Source: Ryuthela nishihirai
Lineage: Eukaryota; Arthropoda; Arachnida; Araneae; Heptathelidae
Assembly: GCA_038380435.1 (NCBI GenBank)
Contig: JAWZYU010000689.1
Coordinates: forward strand, 1 to 64,000
DNA length: 64,000 nucleotides
Direction: 5' to 3'
Shown here piece by piece: positions 22,204 to 33,881 of this stretch (positions are counted from its first letter, which is position 1; every line of letters begins with the position of its first letter). The notes under the pieces were generated by a model. The model had not been told where the DNA came from. It was given only the letters and a program-made list of their open reading frames with translations, and ran no database searches. The translations under genes were made by a program, and so were the position numbers.

Positions 22204-22666
22204 AACATCGATATACATTCACCGATATACAAATTGGAATAGCAAGTTGAGAAGAGGACCACAAAAATTAAAGCTGTCATTTTGTGGTCTTTTTGTTTTA
22301 TTGCATCATGACTTTCGCATCTTTTAGACATCTCCTGTAACACTTTACTACTGAAAACAATACAACAAATTTATTGTTGTTTTAATATTTTCGAAATATA
22401 ATACTAATTGTTTCTCAAATAATCTTTTTTAAAAATATTCATTTGCGGAATCAACACAAATATAGATATAAAATATATCATGATTTATATAGAAGAAAAT
22501 AAATAGATATGTATTTGGATATTTCAGTCGATATATGATACCTTTCGAATTTATTGAGACACTCCTTAATTCCATAGAGTACTCAGATTCTACAATATTT
22601 GCCAACTGGGGTAAACATTTTCTCTCCTACCACAAATATTTCAAAAACATAAAACTTTAAACTCAC

Positions 22667-22747
22667 TAGATACACTATGGCATGATCCATCAGAACCGCC
22701 AAATCCGCCATTGCCTTATCCACCAAAACTGTAATGTTCTCCGTCTC
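22667..22747 (-). pseudogene. family A exon A3, interrupted by an in-frame stop
   Basis: Acceptor ATTTTAG and an excellent donor TCTA/GTGAGT bound an 81-nt, phase-1-symmetric segment. The frame reads DGEHYSFGG, then TAA, then GNGGFGGSDGSCHSVS. The Gly/His/Ser/Asp composition and the alignment to A1 and A2 make its origin as an exon clear. The stop (GGATAA for an expected GGA-NNN) means inclusion would truncate the protein, so this copy is presumably dead or skipped. Confidence 0.5.
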
Positions 22748-22933
22748 CTAAAATTTTATATTCCGAAATTAAAAGGATTTCAAAGCACGTTTGAGGAAAT
22801 TTACACATTCCGGAATTATCTTATTACTAAAAGTAATGAATCAGCATTTATTTTCATAAAAATCAAAAAGTGAAATATTAAAAATCACTCTTTTGAAATT
22901 TTAAATACAAGCATTTTCAAGAAATTTTCAAAC

Positions 22934-22941
22934 ATATAGAG
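22934..22941. repeat. hAT target-site duplication, left copy
   Basis: ATATAGAG directly precedes the hAT left end and is repeated exactly at 26,142-26,149. Eight bp is the standard hAT duplication length. Confidence 0.95.
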
Positions 22942-23049
22942 CATAGATTCTCAACGGGGGCGATACCACCCCCCAGTGGGCGCTGGAGCCTTCCATGGGG
23001 GCGGTAGCGGATCCAGAGGCAAATGGTTGGCGTATAGGCAGTCAAGAGG

Positions 23050-23600
23050 GGCGGTCAAATAAATAAATAAATTTAATGGAATTTTCTGTGACAAACTTTT
23101 TATCTCTTCTGTTCTGTGGTGTCTTCCTGGTGATTCTGGTCATCCACTACCTCATCCGTCATGTACAGCTTTTCAACTGTAGCTTGGACAATAAGTTCCC
23201 TGCTACCGCCTACTAGAGTACTGGTACGTCTGAAGTCGACTGAGATGCTCTCAAAAGTTCTCTTCAAGATCACAGATTGGATATCAGCTTCAATATGTTT
23301 TCCCACTCCAAGTCGCTTTGAGTATGCTTTATGGTGCGTAGTTACAATACCATCCCTCGTCAGAACATAAGGTATAATATTAACATTACACTTGTGAATT
23401 AGGCTCAACTCATTAGCCAGCAGATAATACTTCCTCTTCTTTTCAACCTCTACTGTCTGCAGGTTGTCCTGTTATGTTATTCCTACTTCAATAATTGTAA
23501 TCTCATTCAATACCTTAGCATGCACTACTATATCAGGCTTATTATGTTGGACACGTGTGTCCGTCCTGATAGCAATACTTGATGCAATAAATTTATTATA
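23050..23600 (-). mobile_element. fragment of a non-LTR retrotransposon with restriction-like endonuclease, nested in the hAT
   Basis: It lies on the - strand within the hAT. Its 3' end is marked by a coding stop near 23,100, about 30 nt of untranslated sequence and an (ATTT)n run near 23,060-23,080. Only the C-terminal endonuclease part is present, the usual outcome of 5' truncation. The 5' limit near 23,600 is approximate. Confidence 0.6.
23100..23576 (-). pseudogene. restriction-like endonuclease (RLE) domain remnant, R2/R4-like
   Basis: From 23,576 the - strand frame reads IAIRTDTRVQHNKPDIVVHA, then VLNEITIIEVGIT, a TAA stop, then QDNLQTVEVEKKRKYYLLAN and VNIIPYVLTRDG. The pattern KPDIVV...E...(E)VEKKRKY is that of the PD-(D/E)xK nuclease placed after RT in R2, R4 and related elements, where it nicks the target. 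The in-frame stop after GIT shows it is not functional, and no RT part is visible. Confidence 0.65.
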
Positions 23601-24081
23601 TTTAATATTTTTTTTATAATTATTTTTTAATGTAATAAAATACTTTGAAAATACCTGTTTTCATGAATAAATATTTTATCTAGCTATGTAAATTATCTTA
23701 TTGTTATCGCGTTAATAAGCATTTTTAAATTAGCGTTAGGTATACCTACACCTAATTTGTTTTAGTTTAGAATAGATTGACGGTGACACGTCCTTGCAAG
23801 TTGGTAGGCAAACACGCGGTTCATGCAATTTAACATGTTTCGACAAGAATATGGGAGCTTGAAATGACTTGTTTACGGAGCAAGTGCGCCGGCATCGCAA
23901 ACATACAAGTTAATGCGTGCACAAAATGAAATCTATAAAAGCGATAGCTCTAGGAATGTTTTATTATTTTTATGTGCTTCGCCGTGATAAATAGTCGTGA
24001 GTGATAAGTGTTAGAAGTCATTATAAACATTATTTTTATAACTATCTATAAATCTGTTGAGAAGTTAATTTGTATTTCAAA

Positions 24082-25861
24082 ATGTCTGAATCTACATCTA
24101 AAAAGAAATGCCGGCAGTACAGTATTGAGTATTTGAAATATGGATTTACGTACTCTCCTACAAACCAATCATTACTTATGTGTTTAATTTGCCGAAAAGT
24201 TTTTTAAAATGAAGCTATGAAACCTTCTAGGCTACAAGAGCATTTAAATCAAATGCATGCTGATAAGAAGAACAAAGATTTATCCTATTTTCAAGAACTG
24301 GAAAAGCAATATTTAAAACAGCCAACTATGTCAAACATTTTTTGCGTCGTGTTCTAAACAAGATGATGATGGACTACGAGCCTCATATAACGTTTCATTG
24401 TTAATCGCAAAAGCAGGAAAACCACACACAATTGGCGAGGAATTAATTTTGCCGGCAGTCAAAGAGGTATTAAAAACTGTTCTTCATCATAAGACACCGT
24501 CAGATATCATCAAAAAAATTCCTCTCAGTAATAATTCAGTGCAAAGAAGAATAAATGAAATGGCAAAAGACGTTGAAATATCATTATGTGATTACTTAAA
24601 GACTTGCAAATTTTCCATTCCACTCGATGAATCAACACTACCAAATAACGAAGCTCTACTCTTATCATACGTACGATTTAGAAAAGAAGAAAAAATTCAT
24701 GAAGAGTTATTATTTGCTAAAAATTTGGAATCTGATACAAAGGGAGAATCTATATTTAATACCATGCAAAAGTTTTTTCAAGAGAAAGAAATTCCTATTT
24801 GCAATATTTTGTCTGCTGCTACTGATGGTGCTCCAGCAATGACAGGGCGTCATAAGGGTTTCATAGCGCATTTGAAACAAGCAGTACCAAATGTACTCGC
24901 TGTACATTGTATTATTCATCGTCAGCATTTGGTCCCAAAAAATTTGAATGAACGTCTGCATACGTCGCTCCATTACGTTATTAAAGCAATCAATAAGATT
25001 AGAAGTAATTCATTGAATGACTGATTATTTGGTAAGCTTTGTAATGAAAATGATGAAGATTACAATTACTTGCTGCTGCACTCAGAAGTACGTTAGCTCT
25101 CTAAAGGTGTTTGTCTGAATCGTTTTTTCAATCTATTTGACTCAGTACTGGAATTTCTTGAAGACAGAGACGAAAAATTGCGCGAAAACCTGATTACGTC
25201 AAAAAATTACATCGCTTATTTGACAGACCTGTTTAAAATATTTAATCAAGTTAATTTACAATTGCAAGGTGATGAGTTGAATTTAATTAAAACAAAAAAC
25301 GTCATAGTTGCTTTTGCGGGAAAACTTCTTCTATTCAAACGAAATCAAGGTAGAGGTGAATACAACCACTTTCCCACATTATCAGCAGTCTCTGCAAAAC
25401 CGGAAGATTTACTTACTTACTGCCAACACTTGGAAGTTCTTCATGTTGATTTTACGGAGCGTTTCCAAGATATTTTAAACACGAATATACCGAGTTCGGT
25501 TTTAGATCCTTTCACAAACACAGATACTGAAGAATCATCAAATTTGGAAGAGGAACTCTTAGAACTCACGACTAACGAAGCACTCAAAGTAAAATTCAAA
25601 CATGGATGCCAAGAGTTCTGGCTTCAAAAATCAATACCAATTCTCTACCCTGGATTGTGGGCAATAGTACAGAAGTTTTTAATCGCATTTCCTTCGTCCT
25701 ATATGGCTGAGAGTGGATTCAGTGCAGTAGCTAATTTACTGTCAAAGAAGAGGAACAGACTACACATCACTGAACGTGGCGATCTGCGATTGATGTTAAC
25801 GAAATTGGAACCCGACATTAACAAATTGTTAACACTCCAACAGCCTCAACCATCTCATTAA
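24082..25861 (+). pseudogene. BED-finger hAT transposase pseudogene
   Basis: The start MSESTSKKKCRQYSIEYLKY is followed by a BED-type finger (CLIC..KVF, then LQEHLNQMH), which binds the element ends. The catalytic region includes FSIPLDESTLPNN, ICNILSAATDGAPAMTG and VLAVHCIIHRQHL. The C-terminal dimerisation block reads FPSSYMAESGFSAVANLLSK then KRNRLHITERGDLRL. This matches the vertebrate ZBED5/SCAND3-like group of hAT proteins also common in arthropods. Lesions: TAA at 24,205-24,207 inside the finger, a frameshift in the T-run at 24,338-24,343, TGA at 25,022-25,024, and TAG at 25,094-25,096 where the family has Trp (VRW). Confidence 0.9.
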
Positions 25862-26141
25862 TTTTTTTATTTATTATTAATTTCGTGTTTATCTCATTAT
25901 TTTTTATTTCTTATTGATTCTGTGTTTATTTTTAAAATTTTAATAAACAATTTTATTGTACATTTGGTTGTCGTTTTATTAATTTCTGCTTTATGATTTT
26001 TAATGGATAAATTAGGTACAGATAATATGCAACAATATTTTAATATTTCATATAAAATTAACTATTATGGACTAGGGGGGCCTTGAAATTTTTGTTCTCT
26101 TCTAAAGGGGGCGATGGTCCAGAAAAGGTTGGGAATCACTG

Positions 26142-26149
26142 ATATAGAG
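26142..26149. repeat. hAT target-site duplication, right copy
   Basis: ATATAGAG, identical to 22,934-22,941. Confidence 0.95.
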
Positions 26150-26418
26150 CGACAATTTGATCGTAACAGTAACAACGCGACTGGTCAATTTTGAATTTTT
26201 GTTAATATTCGAACTAAATAATCAGTCTTAATGTTTCCAAAATTCCAGCATTTTAAAGTTTTAATCATTGTGTATCAGAATTCAGGGATTTAAAAAATTG
26301 TGTCTGAAACCAAAAATATAGCTAAACAGGGAAGACAATTCTTTTCAGAAATTCTAAATATTTTTCAGAAATCTTTGAATTAACTAGTAAATTCCACAAC
26401 ACTTTATCATATTTATGT

Positions 26419-27098
26419 CTTTATATGGTAGACAGGTAGTCACTTGAAGGAGAGCTATGCACCAATCCCCTGTGATAATCCACAGATCCGGCCAGGCCTA
26501 GCACCTAATGTCTGACCCCGCTTTCTCGTGGTGCATACCGTTAGTACCTGTCAAAAGTGATACTCTCTTTTGAAAGAACGGAAGGAGAGGGCTGCCAGAT
26601 TAGTGTGGCCTACTGATCTGGACAACTATGGCTACTTTTTTTTCTACCCTGCTGAGGAGTGGTCAACCACACAGGGTCCTGGTGCTGACCATATAAACCC
26701 ACTGGACAGATATATGGCTCTGAGCTTGATTATGGATCCTGAATTTGCTGCAGTGGTGGGCTTCTGTGGAGGGATAATCTTCTGCTGTATTTTCTGTTTG
26801 TTTGTGGGTTGACAGCCCCAAGTGAATAGATTCACAGGATATGTTTACCTGCTGGTGGATAATCCTGAGCAGAAGTCATCGCAGACACCTGAACTCTTTA
26901 CTTCTACTGGCATCGTCAAATTGTACATTGGAGGAAGTCTTCCAGTGTAGATGGCTCCAACCTTTAGTGGTGGTGGAACGGGTCTTAGCCCCATGTCTGC
27001 GATTATGGGACTGTTTGATATTGTTGCCATTCCCTCTCTCAATAAACATAGTTTCTTTAAACATGAAGAGAAAATGGTTAGTGGGAACTAACCATTTT
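26419..27098. other. GC-richer segment of unknown origin at the family A / family B junction
   Basis: Family A similarity stops at about 26,418, and family B sequence begins at about 27,099 with ACCTGAATAAA. The 680 bp between are distinctly richer in G+C. An 80-codon + frame (26,570-26,812) ends in a hydrophobic stretch (VVGFCGGIIFCCIFCLFVG), and AATAAA occurs near 27,039. I recognise no family. It could be part of a retroelement, a solo long terminal repeat or a captured transcript piece; no terminal repeats or target duplication were convincing. Confidence 0.4.
27071..27098. repeat. 12-bp perfect hairpin at the left edge of the family B array
   Basis: AAAATGGTTAGT and ACTAACCATTTT surround a GGGA loop, ending within two bases of the first family B monomer. 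Confidence 0.85.
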
Positions 27099-28668
27099 AA
27101 AACCTGAATAAAATCTTTAAACAAATTTATTTCCCATTTTTTTCCTACAATAGACAAAATTTAAAGAAGTTAAGATATTTTTCTTTTGCTTGTTACCCCC
27201 CAATTTCCAAATATTCTGAATAATAAAAGATAACAATCTCTGTTCACAATAGCCAAATAATTTGGAACTCCTATATTATAAAAATCAAAGGAACTTAAAG
27301 TGCATAACGTTTGTGAGATCATATTTATAAAATTGTTCTCCAAAAACTAAACCAGAAAACCTATTTACCTAATTATTTTCACCACAGATTTTAGTACATG
27401 TATATATATATATTTCTTGCACGCAAAACAAGTCCATGGTCCTATGTCGAATGCTTAGGACTTCTAGATTAATAAAAGAATTACCTAGGAATATGAAATG
27501 CTGAAGAATTATTTCAGATCTTTAAGTGTGTGAAATGTCTACCTTAATATAAACAAACCAAACATTTTTCTCAAGAATGTGTAATCTTACATTACCAAGA
27601 TCTTATTTCTCTACAAATTAAAATGTAACACTATACTTACTCTTTTCAATCATATACAAATGACGGGATATCAACGGCATTTTTAATAATGCTCTACCCT
27701 TAACAAAACGAATCTTAATCAAACAATAACATCAAGCAAATAATTGGATTAATCATTTTCAACATCACGTTTTTGGACTTTCATTAATGTATATTCACTC
27801 TTGTGTCCATCATGGTCATTACCGTTGTCTTCTCCTTTATTGCCTTTTCCTTTATGGTCATGATCTTTTTGCCGTTTTCACCGCCTAAAAATTAGGTACT
27901 CATAAAAATCTGCACTAATAGCTAAGAATGAGAACCTTTACAGCGATCTACTTATCATAAATGAAATAAACTTAAGGAAACACCAATGTCTCTAACAAAC
28001 GCACTTTGTATACAAACTCTATCCTTCTTATGATCATGAAAGAATTAAACACAGTCATCAAACACATTCCAAAAAATAGCTTCTTCCATTTTTTGATACA
28101 AAGAATTTTATTCCGTCTTTAACATTAGCTTCATGCAGTTAATATAAGGTTTACAGTTTCTGACCAAATCAAAAATCAAACATGAAAAGTGTGTATCATT
28201 AAAGAATTTGCCTTTATGATATTCAGCGCATTCAGCAAATTAATAATCCACTACATTGGATATCAAACAACGCTGAAAATAAATTATTGGTAACCCGTGA
28301 AAGTATTTTTGAGAGCCAATGTTTGCCAAAATAATTGTCTTAGTGAGCGTAATGGTTATTTTTGTTTGGTGTCATATTGAGAGAAGCATATTGTTTCAAG
28401 AATGTTCTCTCATAATATGACTATTTATCCCAGATGCTCAAAAACACATCCCAACAGGTGTTTAGAAAAAATTCAATATTTTTATTTCTGCCAGGAAATA
28501 ACCGACATACATAAAAATAGTTTTTACTCCATCGGTTAGAATAAGATATAAAATTGAGAAATATCATACATCTTATTACCATTTCATTCCAAGGAATACT
28601 TAACAAATTAATATCAGATTTTGAATATTCTCCAAAAAATTACTTCGACAAATTAATTGACTCTTTAC
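27099..28668 (-). repeat. edge monomer with a deletion of about 430 bp
   Basis: The first monomer is about 1,570 bp long. The piece that in other copies lies between TTTCATTAAT and the donor half of the exon is missing: TTTCATTAATGTATATT runs straight into exon sequence near 27,800. Divergence from the other monomers is also higher here, as expected at an array edge that no longer takes part in exchange. Confidence 0.8.
27801..27884 (-). pseudogene. family B exon B1, truncated and frameshifted
   Basis: The acceptor TTTTTAG is intact. The exon starts GEN as in gamma copies, but GGCAAGAAAGAT of the other copies is GGCAAAAAGAT here, a one-base loss that throws the rest out of frame to a TAA near 27,785. 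The donor half of the exon is deleted. This is a dead edge copy. Confidence 0.85.
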
Positions 28669-29777
28669 CTGAATAAAACCTTTAAACAAATTTATTTCTA
28701 TTGTTTTTCCTACAATAGGCAAAATTAAAAAAGTCAAGATATTTCTCTCCTACTCCTTACCCTCTAATTTCCAAATATTCTGATTAAAAAAAAGGTAACA
28801 CTCCCTGTTAAAAATATTCAAGTAAATTGCAACTCCTATATTATAATAATCAAAGGACTTTGATGTGCATGATGTTTGTGAAAAAATATATAAGGAATTG
28901 TTTTCCCACAACTATACAAGAAATCCTATTTATTTCCGTAATTATTTTCATCACAATTTAGAGTATACATATATATTGCTTTAATGCAAAACTAGTGTAT
29001 GGTAATATGTCGGAAGTCTATGACTTCTGGATTAATAAAAGAATTACCAAGAAATATGAAATGCTGAGGATTATTTGGGATTTTTAATTTAAATTGTGAA
29101 ATATATGACCTAATTTAAACAAACCAAACTCCTTTCTCAAACCTGTGTAATCTTACATTACCAAGAGGTTATTTCTCTAGAAAATATAATATAGCAATAT
29201 TCTCTCCTCTATCATATACAAATGACGGAATATCAACAGCATTTTAAATAATGTTCTACCCTTAACTAAACGAATCTTAATCAAACAATTACATCAAGGA
29301 AATAATTCCATTCATCGTTTTCAACATCAAGTTTTTCGACTTTCATTAATATATTTCTATCAAATATCATCCTTCATGTGGATTAACATGCTGAAATGTT
29401 CTCTCAGGTTATTTCAGGTATGCTGTAGTGTAGAGAATATAAAGAATTTCTACCTCTTCCAAAAATTACTAATTAATTGATGCACACCAAATTCCACGTA
29501 CATAAAATCATTCAACAAATAAAATTTCAAGATTATAAAAATTTGTCGCTACGAAATAAATATACATTATTTCCACTCTCGTCATTGTAAACAAGAAATT
29601 CCTTTCTGCAACAATTTGTCAAAAAACAAAAAGAATAATTTGTAAAATAGAACTCACCATATATTTTCCTACACAAAGCGTAGCTCATATATTCTGACAT
29701 ATTTACTAATATACAACAAAATTATTACATATTTACTTTTCTAAAGACAGTTGATATTGCATAAAATTTTAACTTAC

Positions 29778-29891
29778 TGTGTCGACCATGATCATTATCT
29801 TTACTCTTCTGACCATCATGGTCATTACCTTTTTCTTCTCCTTTATTGCCTTTTCCTTTATGGTCATGATCTTTCTTGCCGTTGTCGCCGC
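29778..29891 (-). CDS. family B exon B2 (alpha-like hybrid)
   Basis: 114 nt between TTTTTAG acceptor and GTAAGT donor; phase 1 at both ends. I number the 37 whole codons of alpha copy B3 as the reference (G1 D2 N3 G4 K5 K6 D7 H8 ... G35 G36 Q37). B2 differs by D19E, G36R and Q37H. Its start is alpha-type (GDN), while its last codon and donor are beta/gamma-like, so it may be a recombinant. The product is a Gly/Asp/Asn/His/Lys-rich, probably disordered segment. It is the last intact family B exon before the edge. Confidence 0.75.
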
Positions 29892-31771
29892 CTAAAAATT
29901 AGGTTCTCATAAAAATCTGCACTAATAGCTAAGAATGAGAACATTTAGAGCGATCTACTTATCATAAATGAAATAAACTTAAACAAACACCAATGTCTCT
30001 AACAAACGTAATTTGTTTACAACCTCTATCCTTCTTATGATCAGAAAAGAACTAAACACAGTCATCAAACACATTCGAAAAAATCGCTTCTTCCATTCTT
30101 TGATACAAAGACTTTTATTCCTTCTTTTACGTTAGCTTCACGCACTTAATACACGGTTTACAGTTTCTGACCAAATCGAAAATATGTGTATCATTAAAGA
30201 ATTTGCCTTTATGATATTCAGCGTATTCAGCAAATTAATAATCCACTACATTGGATATCAAACAACGTTAAAAATAAATTGGTGGTAACCCGTAAAAGTA
30301 ATTTTCAGAGCAAATGTTTGCCAAAATAATTGTCTTAGTTAGCGCAATGGTTATTTTTGTTTGGTGTCATCATAAGAGAAGCATATTGCTTCAAGAATGT
30401 TCTCTAATAATATGACTATTTATCTCAGATGCTCAAAAACTCATCCCAACAGGTGTTTGAAAAAAATTCAATATTTTTATTTCTGTCAGGAAATAACCGA
30501 CATACATAAAAATAGTTTTTACTCCATCGGTTAAAATAAGGTATAAAATTGAGAATTATCATACATCTTATTACCATTTCATTCCAAGGAATACTTAGCA
30601 AATTGGTATCAGATTTTGAATGCTCTCCAAAAAGTTACTCCGGCAAATTATTTGACTCTTTACATGAATAAATCCTTTAAACAAATTTATTTCTATTTTT
30701 TTCCTACAAAAGACAAAAATAAAAATATTAAGATATTTCTCTCCTGCTTCTTACCCTCTACTTTCCAAATATTCTGATTGAAAAAGATAACACTCTCTTT
30801 TAATAATATTCAAATAAATTGCAACTCCTATATTATAATAATCAAAAGACTTCGATGTGCGTGATGTTTGTTAAAACATATTTAAGAAATTGTTTTCCCA
30901 CAACTATAGAAGAAATACTATTTATTTCCCTAATTATTTTCATCACAATTTAGAGTATACATATATATTACTTGCATGCAAAACAAGTGCATGGTAATAT
31001 GTCAGATGTCTATGACTTCTGGATTAATAAAAGAATTGCCAAAAAATATGAAATGCTGAGGAATTATTTGGGACATTTTATTGAAATTGTGAAATATATG
31101 ACCTAATTTAAACAAACCAAACTACTTTCTCAAAACTGTGTAATCTTACATTACCAAGAGGATATTTCTCTAGAAAATATAATATAACAATATTCTCTCC
31201 TCTATCATATACAACTGACGGGATATCAACAGCAATTTTAAATAATGTTCTACCCTTAACTAAACGAATCTTAATCAAACAATTACATCAAGGAAATAAT
31301 TGCATTAATCGTTTTCAACATCAAGTTTTTCGACTTTCATTAATATGTTTCTATCAAATATCATCCTTCATGTGGATTAACATGCTTAAAGGTTCTGTCA
31401 GGTTATTTCAGGTATGCTGTAGTGTAGAGAATATAAAGAATTTCTACCTCTTCCAAAAATTACTAATTAATTCATACACACCAAATTGCACGTACATAAA
31501 ATCATTCAACAAATTAAATTTCAAGATTATAACAATTTCTTGCTACGACATAAATATACATTATTTCCTCTCTCGTCATTGTAAACAAGAAATTCCTTTC
31601 TGCAACAATTTGTCAAAAAACAAAAAGAATAATTTGCAAAATAGAACTCACCATATATTTTCCTACACAAAGCGTAGCTCGTATATTCTGACATATTTAC
31701 TAATATACAACAAAATTATTACATATTTACTTTTCTAAAAACAGTTGATACTGCATAAAATTTTAACATAC

Positions 31772-31885
31772 TCTGTCCACCATGATCATTATCTTTACTC
31801 TTCTGACCATCATGGTCATTACCTTTGTCTTCTCCTTTATTGCCTTTTCCTTTATGGTCATGATCTTTCTTGCCGTTGTCGCCGC
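31772..31885 (-). CDS. family B exon B3 (alpha reference)
   Basis: 114 nt, phase 1-1, acceptor TTTTTAG, donor GTATGT. After the split codon the peptide begins GDNGKKDHDHKGKGNKG, continues EDKGNDHDGQKSKDNDHGGQ. His and Asp alternate in three clusters (KDHDHK, NDHDG, DNDHG), which might bind metal ions; that is a guess from composition. No Cys, no aromatic and almost no hydrophobic residue is present. B7 has the identical exon. Confidence 0.8.
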
Positions 31886-33767
31886 CTAAAAATTAGGTAC
31901 TCATAAAAATCTGCACTAATAGCTAAGAATGAGAACATTTAGAGCGATCTACTTATCATAAATGAAATAAACTTAAACAAACACCAATGTCTCTAACAAA
32001 CGCAATTTGTTTAAAACCTCTATCCTTCTTATGATCAGAAAACAACTAAATACAGTCATCAAACACATTCGAAAAAATCGCTTCTTCCATTCTTTGATAC
32101 AAACACTTTTATTCCTTCTTTTACGTTAGCTTCACGAACTTAATACACGGTTTACAGTTTCTGACCAAATCAAAAATATGTGTATCATTAAAGAATTTGC
32201 CTTTATGATATTCAGCGTATTCAGTAAATTAATAATCCACTACATTGGATATCAAACAACGTTAAAAATAAATTGGTGGTAACCCGTAAAAGTAATTTTC
32301 AGAGCAAATGTTTGCCAAAATAATTGTCTTAGTTAGCGCAATGGTTATTTTTGTTTGGTGTCATCATAAGAGAAGCATATTGCTTCAAGAATGTTCTCTA
32401 ATAATATGACTATTTATCTCAGATGCTCAAAAACTCATCCCAACAGGTGTTTGAAAAAAATTCAATATTTTTATTTCTGTCAGGAAATAACCGACATACA
32501 TAAAAATAGTTTTTACTCCATCGGTTAAAATAAGGTATAAAATTGAGAATTATCATACAACGTATTACTATTTCATTCCAAGGAATACTTAGCAAATTAG
32601 TATCAGATTTTGAATACTCTCCAAAATGTTACTCCGGCAAATTATTTGACTCTTTACATGAATAAATCCTTTAAACAAATTTATTTCTATTTTTTTTCCT
32701 ACAAAAAGCAAAATTAAAAACGTTAAGATATTTCTCTCCTGCTTCTTACCCTCTACATTCCAAATATTCTGATTGAAAAAGATAACACTCTCTTTCAATA
32801 ATGTTCAAATAAATTGCAACTCCTATATTATAATAATCAAAGGACTTCGATGTGCGTGATGTTTTCGAAAACACATTTAAGAAATTGTTTTCCCACAACT
32901 ATAGAAGAAATACTATTTATTTCCCTAATTATTTTCATCACAATTTAGAGTATACATATATATATTACTTGCACGCAAAACAAGTGCATGGTAATATGTC
33001 AGACGTCTATGACTTCTGGATTAATAAAAGAATTGCCAAAAAATATGAAATGCTGAGGAATTATTTGGGACTTTTTATTGAAATTGTGAAATATATGACC
33101 TAATTTAAACAAACCAAACTACTTTCTCAAAACTGTGTAATCTTACATTACCAAGAGGTTATTTCTCTAGAAAATATAATATAACAATATTCTCTCCTCT
33201 ATCATATACAACTGACAGGATATCAACAGCATTTTAAATAATGTTCTACCCTTAACTAAACGAATCTTAATCAAACAATTACATCAAGGAAATAATTCCA
33301 TTAATCGTTTTCAACATCACGTTTTTCGACTTTCATTAATATATTTCTATCAAATATCATCCTTCATGTGGATTAACATGCTAAAATGTTCTGCCAGGTT
33401 ATTTCAGGTATGGTGTAGTGTAGAGAATATAAAGAATTTCTACCTCTTCCAAAAATTACTAATTAATTGATACACACCAAATTCCACATACATAAAATCA
33501 TTCAACAAATAAAATTTCAAGATTATAACAATTTGTTCCTACAACATAAATATACATTATTTCCACTCTCGTCATTGTCAACAAGAAATTCCTTTGTGCA
33601 TCAATTTGTCAAAAAACAGAAAGAATAATTTGTAAAATAGAACTCACCATATATTTTCCTACACAAAGCGTAGCTCGTATATTCTGACATATTTACTAAT
33701 ATAAAACAAAATTATTACATATTTACTTTTCTAAAAACAGTTGATACTACATAAAATTTTAACTTAC

Positions 33768-33881
33768 TGTGTCCACCATGATCATTATCTTTACTACTGT
33801 GTCCATCATGGTCATTACATTTCTCTTCTCCCTTATTGCCTTTTCCTTTATTGTCATGATCTTTCTTACCGTTTTCACCTC
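33768..33881 (-). CDS. family B exon B4 (beta)
   Basis: 114 nt, phase 1-1, donor GTAAGT. The exon starts GA where alpha and gamma have GC. Differences from B3: D2E, H10N, D19E, G21C, Q27H, K28S, Q37H. The Cys at position 21 is characteristic of beta copies and is the only Cys in the repeat, so cross-linking between repeats is conceivable. Confidence 0.8.

Larger units (their letters stand above)
22942..26141 (+). mobile_element. hAT-superfamily DNA transposon, complete ends, dead transposase (3,200 bp)
   Basis: The left end CATAGATTCTCAACGGGGGC and the reverse complement of the right end, CAGTGATTCCCAACCTTTTC, form imperfect terminal inverted repeats close to the hAT consensus CAGTG.TTCTCAACC. 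An exact 8-bp duplication (ATATAGAG) flanks it. The element sits in a family A unit, whose sequence resumes at 26,150. Inside are the transposase relic (24,082-25,861) and, near the left end, a fragment of an RLE-type retrotransposon on the opposite strand. Confidence 0.95.
18100..26418 (-). repeat. family A tandem units, degenerate (period about 1.74 kb)
   Basis: Landmarks recur in order. TATTTATTTGGATATTTTCT-like sequence appears at about 18,175, 19,917 and 22,505; an AAATTC(T/C)AAAACAC-like stretch at about 19,078, 20,880, 21,666 and 26,385; and the TTTTGGATTTTTGTTAAAGTTCGAA region at 18,625, 20,375 and 26,185. The first interval is 1,742 bp. The second (2,588 bp) contains an extra partial unit of about 0.8 kb, and the third is split by the hAT element. 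Divergence between units is high, so this array is older than the one at 27,100 onwards. Each full unit has one exon-like segment on the - strand. Confidence 0.75.

Noticed and set aside
32852..33103. + strand frame ending in FWINKRI.KKYEMLRNYLG found in many monomers
   Set aside because: Length and ends change from copy to copy (stop after LGFLV in gamma copies). No start context or splice support; most likely chance in a conserved repeat.
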